Of a stretch of DNA of 37,722 bases, positions 31,328-37,722 are shown piece by piece. Position numbers and translations under genes: made by a program. The notes beneath the pieces were generated by a model. That model was not told the DNA's origin. It saw nothing but the letters and a program-made list of their open reading frames with translations, and did no database searches. The DNA comes from Aeriscardovia sp. (GTDB taxonomy: Bacteria > Actinomycetota > Actinomycetes > Actinomycetales > Bifidobacteriaceae). The stretch is taken from positions 1 to 37,722 of the forward strand of contig JAFRAT010000010.1 in NCBI GenBank assembly GCA_017405305.1, written 5' to 3'. Each line of letters begins with the position of its first letter. Within the stretch, counting starts at the first letter, position 1.

Positions 31328-31389
31328 GACGAGAGGGAGGGGCGTGATCCAGAGCGCATTCATTCTGGACCACGCCTCTCCCTCTCGTC
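31328..31389 (-). terminator. Large inverted repeat between convergent pyrD and PBP genes
   Basis: The arm 31328-31346 pairs with 31371-31389 (19 bp, one G-T), and TCCAGA (31348-31353) pairs with TCTGGA (31364-31369) after one A-C mismatch; loop 10 bases. On the minus strand the stem is followed by a T-rich stretch (TGTTTTGGTTTTT), so it can stop transcription of the PBP gene; on the plus strand no T run follows. Confidence 0.8.
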
Positions 31390-31452
31390 ATGGGCCGCTT
31401 CAGCGGATGCCGCCATCAGGCTGCAGCCAGCAGCCGCCGGCTCTTGGCTGCG

Positions 31453-33639
31453 TCATTTGACGGTCGGCGTCATCGGCGCGACCACGTTGCCCTTGACATT
31501 GTTCGGCAGATACTCCCACTGGTTCGGCGTCAGCGGCAGATTCACCATGTCCGGATCTGGCTGGCCGTAGTCGTTGTTTGGCCAGTTCATGGTGTGCGCG
31601 TAGTCGGAGACGTAGTCAGCGATGGCCTTCGCGGTGAACTGCTCACCCCACCACTGCGTCTGGCAGACACCATTGATGCATCGCGGCAGCCAGCTCGGGT
31701 GCTGCGGCTGCGCGCCGATGATGAAGGTGGACATCTGCGGCAGGAAGATGCCGTCGGCCAGGGAAGCGTTCTGGTTGGTGCCGGTCTTGCCGAAAGCGCG
31801 GTAGCCTGGGATCTTCAGGACGTCGCCGATCTGGCCCTTGGAGATGTACAGGTACATGGCGTAGGCCACGGTGTGGGCGATGTCCTTGGAAACCGCTTGG
31901 TGGCAGTTCGCCGGCGGAACAGTGATGGACTGGCCGGCCGCGTTGATGACCTTGTCGATGGCGATCGGCGTGCATTCCACGCCGCTGGCGGCGATGGTCG
32001 CATAGACATTCGCCATGGTCAACGGGGAGACGTCGAGCGTGCCGATGACCATGGTCGGCGTCAGCGTGTCCATGATGTTGGAGTTGTCGATAGACGCGTT
32101 GTGGTAGCCGAGTTCCGTGGCGGCCTTGCCGATGGCGTCCTCGCCGATGATCTGCTCCATGGCGGCCTGCGTCGGGTTGTGCGACCAGATGAAGGCGTGC
32201 AGCGGGGACTCCGGGCTGACGGCACCGTCGCCCTCGTTCTGGACGGACCACATGGCGCCGGTCTTCTTGGCGTCGGGGAAGGAGTCCACCGGGTAGACCG
32301 TGTACACCGGCAGCTCGGTGCTGAGGTTGTGGCCGGTCTGCAGCCAGGCGACGAGGTTGATCGGCTTGAAGGCCGAGCCAATGCCGAAGCCGGTGCCGCC
32401 GCCTTCGGCCTCGTCGACGGAGTAGTCCATGGCCGTGTACTGCGAACCGAGGTCGCCGTCGACGTTGTAGAGCTTGTTCTGCTGGATCTCGATGATTTTG
32501 CCGGTGCCTGGCTGGACGGAGGCCATGGCGTTGACGACGCCGGACGGGTCGGTGGCCGGCACGGCCGCAGTCAGCACGTTGTAGGCCTCCTGCTCGGCGC
32601 TCTCGCTGAACGTGGTGTAGATCTTCAGGCCGCCCTGGTACAGCAGACGGCGGCGGTCGTTGACGGTCTTACCGAACTCGGGGTTGAGCAGGATGTCGCG
32701 CACGGTGTAGTCACAGGCGTAGCCCATGATGCCGGCGGCCTCGCAGCCCATCGGAAAATTGGTGACCCTGAGGGATTGCGCCATCGGCACGGCTTCCGCG
32801 GCGGAGGCCTGGGCCTGGGTGGCGAAGCCATACTTGACCATCTGCTGGAGGACCGTGTTGCGCTGCTGCTCGGCGACCTGAGGATGCTTGGTCGGATCGT
32901 AGCCGTCCGGGTTCTTGGTAATGGCGGCGATGGTGGCGGCCTCGCCGAGGGTCAGATCCTTGGCGGGCACGCTGAAGTAGTGCTCGGCGGCGATTTCGAC
33001 GCCGTACACGTTGACGCCGTACTGGGCGATGTTGAGGTAGCCCTGCAGGATCTCAGCCTTGTTGTAGTGCTTGTCGAGTTCCTGAGCGATGAGCATTTCG
33101 CGGAGCTTTCGCGTGATGGTGTCGGCGCGGGCGTGGTAGGCGGCGATCGGATCGTTCTCCTCCATGGCCTGGTCGATCAGCGCGTTTTTGACGTACTGCT
33201 GGGTTAGCGTGGAGCCGCCCTGCGTGGAGCCGTGGCGGACGAAGGTCTGGACGAACGCGCGGGCGATGCCTCGCGGATCGATGCCGGACTCCTGCAGGAA
33301 GTCGTGGTCCTCTCGGGCGACCATGGCCTTCTGCATCCAGGGGGAGATGTTCTTCAACGCGACGACGATGCGGTTCTGCGTGTAGAACTGCGCGATGAGC
33401 TTGCCGCCGGAGCTGTACATGCGCGACTGCTGCGGCAGCTTCGTCAGATCGAGGTCGACGGATTCCCCTTGCAGGGAGAAGCCGGAGCTGTTCACGGTCT
33501 TCGTCAGACCGATGAGGGCGGGGGCGTAGAAGCCGCTGATGGTTACGCCTCCCGCCACGCACAGGAGAATGAACGATAGCAGCAGGCTGAGGACGCGCCG
33601 CGTCGTCATCCGTGTATTGTCTTTCCCTTTTCGGCCCAT
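31453..33639 (-). CDS. Class A penicillin-binding protein (glycosyltransferase/transpeptidase)
   Basis: Bifunctional peptidoglycan synthase of 728 residues. A short cytoplasmic N-terminus precedes a membrane helix (about 16-40). The GT51 domain begins with Glu 110 in MVAREDHDFLQESGIDPRGI and contains GGSTLTQQYVKN, RKLREMLIAQELDKHYNKAE and ILQGYLNIAQYGVNVYGVEI. The transpeptidase has Ser 422-A-F-Lys 425 (GIGSAFKPINLVAW), an SHN element (FIWSHNPTQAAME) and Lys 618-T-G (AFGKTGTNQNASL). The tail of about 100 residues (WWGEQFTAKAIADYVSDY onward) is Pro/Asn-rich. Start 33639 is chosen because TACACT lies exactly 7 bases upstream (leaderless pattern); ATG 33609 in frame is possible. It is convergent with pyrD and divergent from gadC. 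Confidence 0.95.
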   Translation of the reverse strand: MGRKGKDNTRMTTRRVLSLLLSFILLCVAGGVTISGFYAPALIGLTKTVNSSGFSLQGESVDLDLTKLPQQSRMYSSGGKLIAQFYTQNRIVVALKNISPWMQKAMVAREDHDFLQESGIDPRGIARAFVQTFVRHGSTQGGSTLTQQYVKNALIDQAMEENDPIAAYHARADTITRKLREMLIAQELDKHYNKAEILQGYLNIAQYGVNVYGVEIAAEHYFSVPAKDLTLGEAATIAAITKNPDGYDPTKHPQVAEQQRNTVLQQMVKYGFATQAQASAAEAVPMAQSLRVTNFPMGCEAAGIMGYACDYTVRDILLNPEFGKTVNDRRRLLYQGGLKIYTTFSESAEQEAYNVLTAAVPATDPSGVVNAMASVQPGTGKIIEIQQNKLYNVDGDLGSQYTAMDYSVDEAEGGGTGFGIGSAFKPINLVAWLQTGHNLSTELPVYTVYPVDSFPDAKKTGAMWSVQNEGDGAVSPESPLHAFIWSHNPTQAAMEQIIGEDAIGKAATELGYHNASIDNSNIMDTLTPTMVIGTLDVSPLTMANVYATIAASGVECTPIAIDKVINAAGQSITVPPANCHQAVSKDIAHTVAYAMYLYISKGQIGDVLKIPGYRAFGKTGTNQNASLADGIFLPQMSTFIIGAQPQHPSWLPRCINGVCQTQWWGEQFTAKAIADYVSDYAHTMNWPNNDYGQPDPDMVNLPLTPNQWEYLPNNVKGNVVAPMTPTVK

Positions 33640-33646
33640 GTGCTTC

Positions 33647-33652
33647 AGTGTA
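33647..33652 (-). promoter_or_regulatory. -10 box for leaderless PBP mRNA
   Basis: On the minus strand TACACT, 7 bases (GAAGCAC), ATG 33639. No ribosome binding site before this ATG. Confidence 0.5.
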
Positions 33653-33745
33653 TGAGAGGGATTGCGAACCTCGCTGGGACTGTGTCTTTTTTCACGTGTT
33701 TCTCCCATGTTCCAAGGCCGTCAACACGCTATCCGCGGCGGCAGG

Positions 33746-33774
33746 TTGCGCGAAGGAAAGGCGCTTCCTAGGAT
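33746..33774 (+). promoter_or_regulatory. Promoter of the first gadC-type gene
   Basis: TTGCGC (33746-33751) and TAGGAT (33769-33774), 17 bp apart; expected leader about 70 nt to ATG 33851. Confidence 0.5.
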
Positions 33775-33850
33775 AAGACGCGCTCGTTCGCCGTCTCTGC
33801 GCGGCGACGGGTTCCGAAAAACGGACGCACCGCGAGAGTAAGGACAGCGA

Positions 33851-35467
33851 ATGAGTGCGGCACAGGTCAGAAAGCTGACGTTCTTCGGTTTCTTCGCCAT
33901 GACGGCCTCGATGGTGATGACCATCGACGACTATCCAAGCGTGGCGACGGCGCAGTTCGCCTGCGTGTTCTTCTCGCTGCTGGCGGGGATTTTCTGGTTC
34001 CTGCCCACGGCGCTGATCTCCGCCGAGATGGCCTCCGTCGAAGGCTGGTCGGAAGGCGGCGTGTTCGGCTGGGTGGGCAACGCCCTCCACAGCGAGCGCC
34101 TGGGCTTCTTGGCCGTGTTCTTCCAGTGGTTCCAGGTCACTGTCTGCTTCGTGACGATGTGCTACTTCATCATCGGCGTTGTTGCCTACGCGTTCCAGGT
34201 CCCGGTCCTCAGCCAGAACCCCTTCTTCAAATTCGTCCTGGTGCTCGCGCTCTTCGGCGGCATCAGCCTGCTGGAGTTGGGCGGCACCAAGCGCACCGCG
34301 CTCATTGCCAAGTACGGCTTCACCATCGGCGTGCTTGGCTCGACGGCCATTCTCTTCGTGCTGGCCATCGTCTACTGGGCGCAGGGCAACCCGACGGCGA
34401 TCTCCTTCAGTCCCCGCACGTTCTTCCCCGACTTCCGCCAGGAAGGAACGCTGACGATCTTCGCCACGTTCATCCTCATGTACGCGGGCATCGAGGCCTC
34501 CAGTTCGCATATCAACGAGCTGGCGCGCGCCGACCGCAACTACCCGCTGACCGTCCTGTCGATTTTCGTGCTGGCCCTCGTCATGGACTCCTTGGGCGGG
34601 GTCTCCATCGCTTCGGTCGTGCCGCAGAAGCGCCTGTCGATGGACGCCGGCATGTACCAGGCCGTCCGCGCGCTCATCTGTCACTTCGACCCGCGTCTGG
34701 GCTGGCTGGCGACAACGCTGAGCCTGCTGCTCGTCATCGGCCTCATCGCCGAGATCAGTTCCTGGTCTGTCGGCCCGTCCGAAGGGCTGCAGGACACCGC
34801 GGAGTACGGCATGCTTCCGGTCTGGATCGGCGTGAAGAACAAGAACGGCGTCCCGGCGCGCATGCTGCTCGTCCAGTTCGTCGTCGTCGCGCTATGGGAC
34901 GCGGTCTTGACCTTCAGCTCCGGTTCGGCCGGCAACATGGCCTACCTCATCACCACGACCCTGACAAGCCTCATATACCTGTGCTGCTATGCGCTCATGT
35001 ACGCCTCCTACTTCCGCCTTATCTTCGCGGGCAAGGAGCTTAAGCGAACGTACAACGTTCCGGGCGGTTTCGCCGGCAAGCTCGTCGTCGCCGCGGCCGG
35101 GTCCCTGACGTCCCTTTTCGCTTTCGTCATCAGCTTCGTGCCGATGGCCAGCCTGCCGCCGGAGCAGGGCGAGCAATTCGTCGTCATTCTGACGTACTGC
35201 TTCCTGGGCGCCGTGCTGGCTCCAATCGTCATTTCGAGCTTCCGCCGCAAGTTCCTCAAAGGCATGGACCCTTCGCAGGTCCAGGTCATGCATTTCCGGC
35301 TCATGTGGCACCGCGTTCCGCCGGTCATGCAGGAAGTGGTGGACGCGGCCCGCAAGCGCAACCACATCGCCGATGTGAACGGCCACCTGGTCCAGACGGT
35401 CACGGACGAGAACGGCCGGACGACCACGGTGGAGCGGTCCGAGAGGTTCGAAGAATCCGGCTTCTGA
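33851..35467 (+). CDS. gadC: GadC-type glutamate:GABA antiporter, copy 1 (with long C-terminal tail)
   Basis: APC-superfamily antiporter of 538 residues, which in the GadC group exchanges external glutamate for internal GABA and so exports protons. About 12 hydrophobic segments begin at residue 8 (LTFFGFFAMTASMVMTID). FWFLPTALISAEMASVEGWS and EGGVFGWVGNAL are the helix-2 region. FFPDFRQEGTLTIFATFILM and YAGIEASSSHINELARADRN match the GadC signature (E. coli FFPDF..[27 protein letters not shown]). The last 80 residues after helix 12 are polar (MDPSQVQVMHFRLMWHRVPP, ending in VERSERFEESGF) and could act as a pH-dependent plug like the E. coli C-plug. ATG 33851 has TAAGGA 6 bases upstream. Glutamate specificity is inferred from family and context. 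Confidence 0.88.
   Translation: MSAAQVRKLTFFGFFAMTASMVMTIDDYPSVATAQFACVFFSLLAGIFWFLPTALISAEMASVEGWSEGGVFGWVGNALHSERLGFLAVFFQWFQVTVCFVTMCYFIIGVVAYAFQVPVLSQNPFFKFVLVLALFGGISLLELGGTKRTALIAKYGFTIGVLGSTAILFVLAIVYWAQGNPTAISFSPRTFFPDFRQEGTLTIFATFILMYAGIEASSSHINELARADRNYPLTVLSIFVLALVMDSLGGVSIASVVPQKRLSMDAGMYQAVRALICHFDPRLGWLATTLSLLLVIGLIAEISSWSVGPSEGLQDTAEYGMLPVWIGVKNKNGVPARMLLVQFVVVALWDAVLTFSSGSAGNMAYLITTTLTSLIYLCCYALMYASYFRLIFAGKELKRTYNVPGGFAGKLVVAAAGSLTSLFAFVISFVPMASLPPEQGEQFVVILTYCFLGAVLAPIVISSFRRKFLKGMDPSQVQVMHFRLMWHRVPPVMQEVVDAARKRNHIADVNGHLVQTVTDENGRTTTVERSERFEESGF
33989..34104. repeat. Patch 1 shared with the second gadC gene (copy at 35779-35894)
   Basis: These 116 bases match 35779-35894 with only two synonymous differences, although flanking sequence of the two genes is clearly divergent. 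Confidence 0.9.
34412..34494. repeat. Patch 2 shared with the second gadC gene (copy at 36202-36284)
   Basis: These 83 bases are identical to 36202-36284, coding PRTFFPDFRQEGTLTIFATF and onward; the next codons differ at once. Confidence 0.92.
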
Positions 35468-35640
35468 TTTCCCTGCCGCGCGCAGCGGCTCACGCCCCGG
35501 AAGAACGGGACTGTTCTGCGGATTTTTGGTACAGTTGAGCCCGTGTGTCATGGGCGGCTCCGGCCGCTGGCGAAGAAGCCGTGGAAACGGTTCCTCCGCC
35601 AGCCCCGGACCGCATAGGACCGCATAGGAAAGGTAAGGCA

Positions 35641-37131
35641 ATGAGTACGCAGCAGAAGAAGAAGCTGACCGGGTTCGGCTTCTTCGCAATGACAGCGTCT
35701 ATGGTCATGACGGTGTACGAATTTCCGAGTCTGGCGACCGCGAAGTTCGCTTGTGTTTTCTTCGCTCTGATCGGCGGCATTTTCTGGTTCCTGCCGACGG
35801 CGCTGATCTCCGCCGAGATGGCCTCTGTCGAAGGCTGGTCGGAAGGCGGCGTGTTCGGCTGGGTGGGCAACGCCCTCCACAGCGAGCGCCTGGGATACGT
35901 CGCCCTGTTCTGCCAGTGGTTCGAGGTGACCATCGGCTTCGTGACGATGTGCTACTTCGTCATCGGCATGATTTCCGAGACCTTCGGCTGGATGGCGCTC
36001 AACACCGTCCCCGCGCTGAAGTTCGTCGAGGTGCTGGTCCTGTTCGGCATCATCAACCTCCTGCAGCTGCACGGCACCAAAGCGACCGCGCAAATCGCGA
36101 AGGTCGGTTTCTTCCTCGGCGTGTTCATCCCGGGCTTCCTGCTCTTCATCCTCGCGCTGATCTACATCGGCCAGGGCAACCATCTGGCCATCGTCATCAG
36201 CCCCCGCACGTTCTTCCCCGACTTCCGCCAGGAAGGAACGCTGACGATCTTCGCCACGTTCATCCTCATGTACGCGGGCATCGAATCCTCCGGCACCCAT
36301 ATCAACGAGCTCGAGAACTCCGCCAAGAACTACCCGCGCACGATGGTCGCCATGTTCGTGCTCGCCATCGTCATGGATTCCTTGGGCGGCATGTCCATCG
36401 CGGCCACCGTCCCGCAGTCCGAGCTGTCGATGAACGCCGGCATGTACCAGGCGCTCGACTTCCTCATGCGCCACTTCAACAGCCACTTGGGCTGGCTCGC
36501 CGGCCTGCTCTCCGTCTTCATGGCTCTGGGCATCGTCGCCGAGATCGGCTCCTGGGTCGTCGGACCGTCCGCCGGCCTGCGCACCTCCGCCGACTATGGC
36601 ATGATGCCCCAATCCATCCGCAGGACGAACGGGCACGGAGTACCGACCGTCGTGCTGCTGCTCAACTGCGTCATCGTCGTCGTCTGGGACGCGCTGCTGA
36701 CCTTCGGCGGCTCCAGCTCCGGAGGCAACGTCTCCATCCTCGTGGCCGAGACGCTCACCACGTGCATTTATCTGGTGGGCTACCTGCTGATGTGCGTCTC
36801 CTACTTCCGCCTCATCTACGCGGAGAGGGATCTCAAGCGCACGTACAGCATCCCCGGCGGTCTGGTCGTCAAGACGGTTGTAGCCGTTTGCGGCACGCTC
36901 ACCTCGCTTTTCTGCCTCGTTGTCAGCTTCGTGCCGTCGAGCGCGCTGAGCGCGGCAGGCCAGCGCGAGTATGAGACGCTGCTGTGCATCGGCTTCGTCG
37001 TGGCCATCGTCATCCCAATCGTCATCTCCGCTTTCCGCGGCCGGTACATCGCCGCCATGAAGCCCGGTGCTCTGAAGAAGCTGCGGTACCAGGAGGAGCA
37101 GGAGAGGGCCACGTCCGACGCGGGCGTTTGA
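35641..37131 (+). CDS. gadC: GadC-type glutamate:GABA antiporter, copy 2 (short tail)
   Basis: Second APC antiporter of the same group, 496 residues, 173 bp after the first. It starts LTGFGFFAMTASMVMTVYEF and shows the same FWFLPTALISAEMASVEGWS block and the same FFPDFRQEGTLTIFATFILM signature, continuing YAGIESSGTHINELENSAKN. It differs from copy 1 through most of the helices, and after helix 12 ends within about 33 residues (RGRYIAAMKPGALKKLRYQE then a short charged end), so the plug-like tail is missing. Start: ATG 35641 with GAAAGGTAAGG upstream; the frame is open further up to 35545 without a site. The pair may differ in pH control or substrate. It is convergent with the decarboxylase fragment at the window end. 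Confidence 0.88.
   Translation: MSTQQKKKLTGFGFFAMTASMVMTVYEFPSLATAKFACVFFALIGGIFWFLPTALISAEMASVEGWSEGGVFGWVGNALHSERLGYVALFCQWFEVTIGFVTMCYFVIGMISETFGWMALNTVPALKFVEVLVLFGIINLLQLHGTKATAQIAKVGFFLGVFIPGFLLFILALIYIGQGNHLAIVISPRTFFPDFRQEGTLTIFATFILMYAGIESSGTHINELENSAKNYPRTMVAMFVLAIVMDSLGGMSIAATVPQSELSMNAGMYQALDFLMRHFNSHLGWLAGLLSVFMALGIVAEIGSWVVGPSAGLRTSADYGMMPQSIRRTNGHGVPTVVLLLNCVIVVVWDALLTFGGSSSGGNVSILVAETLTTCIYLVGYLLMCVSYFRLIYAERDLKRTYSIPGGLVVKTVVAVCGTLTSLFCLVVSFVPSSALSAAGQREYETLLCIGFVVAIVIPIVISAFRGRYIAAMKPGALKKLRYQEEQERATSDAGV
35779..35894. repeat. Patch 1, second copy
   Basis: Counterpart of 33989-34104 (two mismatches in 116 bases). Confidence 0.9.
36202..36284. repeat. Patch 2, second copy
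   Basis: Counterpart of 34412-34494 (no mismatch in 83 bases). Confidence 0.92.
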
Positions 37132-37502
37132 AAAGCCCGGAGCCGGAACACGGGCGCGGACACTTCCTCTCCGGCCGCCGGGGACCGCTCGCGGTTTCCG
37201 ACGGCTTTTTCGTGTCCGCGCCGATCCGATCCGCCTCGGCGCGGCCGTCCGGCGTCGCTTTCGCTTTCAGCCGCAAAGCCGAAAGACGGGACGTTGAAAA
37301 ACAACGCCGCCCGGGGAAACAGCGGTCCGGCGGCCTGAGCGCTGGACCGCTCCGGCCAGCCAACCCGTCCGAGGCTACGAGGAGGCAAGGCTATCGCGCC
37401 CATGAACGCGACACGCATCGCGTTCCGTCGGCCTTCGGGAACGGCAAAGGAACTGGAAGACCGCTCTCCCCGCCGTCGTAAAACAACGCCCGCAACGCGA
37501 AA
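37132..37502. other. Intergenic region behind the second gadC
   Basis: No supported gene. It contains an inverted repeat AGCGGTCC (37321-37328)/GGACCGCT (37344-37351) with a 15-base loop, and weak GC-rich hairpins soon after the gadC stop. The ORFs on both strands lack ribosome sites and recognisable content. Confidence 0.5.
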
Positions 37503-37537
37503 CGGCCTGCCTGCTCCATAGGGAAACAGGCAGGCCG
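37503..37537 (-). terminator. Hairpin between gadC copy 2 and the decarboxylase gene
   Basis: CGGCCTGCCTG (37503-37513) pairs exactly with CAGGCAGGCCG (37527-37537), loop 13. On the minus strand it follows the decarboxylase stop by 48 bases and is trailed by a short TTT. Confidence 0.6.
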
Positions 37538-37585
37538 CCCGCAAACCGGGGACGGCCCGTCAAGCGTCCCTGGCCATGGCCGCGT

Positions 37586-37722
37586 TCAGTTGAGGATGTG
37601 TTTATGCGCGAGCTCGACGAGGCACTGCTTGAAATCAGCAATGAAATCATCAGCGATCATCATGCTCATCGACGGACGAACGACGATGCGCTGCACCGTC
37701 TCGTCCTCACGATCCTTGGGCA
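37586..37722 (-). CDS. gadB: C-terminal end of a PLP-dependent decarboxylase, probably glutamate decarboxylase (partial)
   Basis: Only the last 44 residues are inside the window. They read DREDETVQRIVVRPSMSMMI, then ADDFIADFKQCLVELAHKH before the stop. R-[IV]-V-[VL]-R followed by a helix A-x-x-F-I-x-D is the usual end of group II pyridoxal-phosphate decarboxylases such as GadB, whose product would complete the acid-resistance pair with the two antiporters. The gene is on the minus strand, convergent with gadC copy 2. The assignment rests on a short segment plus context; another group II decarboxylase (for example for tyrosine) is possible. The catalytic Lys lies outside the window. Confidence 0.6.
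   Translation of the reverse strand, partial: PKDREDETVQRIVVRPSMSMMIADDFIADFKQCLVELAHKHILN

Noticed and set aside
1..37722. CRISPR array, prophage or insertion sequence
   Set aside because: No spaced short repeats, no transposase, integrase or phage structural gene found on either strand.

Overview
The window comes from a high-GC actinobacterium, most likely a member of the Bifidobacteriaceae. The evidence is a strongly GC-biased third codon position, a tRNA gene without an encoded CCA, an actinobacterial dUMP-forming-type Dcd, a DUF2469 gene, the rplS-lepB-rnhB order, a G5-domain cell-wall lytic protein, and several starts that look leaderless (a -10 box exactly 7 nt before ATG). The species cannot be fixed from sequence alone. 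Most of the window is ordinary chromosomal housekeeping; I see no prophage, IS element or CRISPR array.

Layout. 1-2.1 kb: 3' end of formate-tetrahydrofolate ligase (fhs), a tRNA-Lys(CTT) with promoter and terminator, and dcd on the minus strand. 2.3-6.8 kb (minus): an intact MFS drug-exporter-like gene, a small membrane protein, a heavily decayed second MFS exporter (pseudogene with a 36-bp direct repeat, frameshifts and a nonsense codon), and a YdjM-like membrane hydrolase. 6.8-7.1 kb: a separate tiny cistron of promoter, strong ribosome binding site, 29-codon ORF and terminator. 7.3-11.2 kb: a single-pass envelope protein with a repetitive Thr-rich cytoplasmic part, a small membrane protein, a G5/lytic-domain protein, two consecutive terminators and thioredoxin. 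11.3-16.6 kb (plus): alpha/beta hydrolase, a GcvH-like lipoyl protein, an APP1-type phosphatase translationally coupled to an oligopeptidase B-like enzyme. 16.7-24.4 kb (plus): rmuC, a degenerate phosphoribosyltransferase-like gene, a TrmH-family methyltransferase, gatCAB, a GNAT acetyltransferase and DUF2469. 24.5-31.3 kb (plus): an FAD oxidoreductase, an 820-bp gap ending in a long structured rplS leader, rplS, lepB, rnhB, trmB and a pyrD-like gene. 31.4-37.7 kb: a class A penicillin-binding protein (minus), two tandem gadC-type antiporters (plus), and the 3' end of what is probably a glutamate decarboxylase (minus).

How genes work together. gatCAB forms the complete amidotransferase for Asn-tRNA/Gln-tRNA. 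The two GadC-like antiporters plus the terminal decarboxylase would make a glutamate/GABA acid-resistance module. The class A PBP, the G5 lytic protein and signal peptidase I concern the envelope and secretion. trmB, the TrmH homologue, tRNA-Lys, rplS and gatCAB concern translation.

The points most worth a second look are: the autonomous 29-aa cistron; gene-conversion-like patches between the gadC paralogues; the rplS leader and the palindrome-rich DNA before it; the catalytically degenerate PyrE-like and class-2/Cys PyrD-like proteins; and repeated phosphothreonine-like motifs in the envelope protein.
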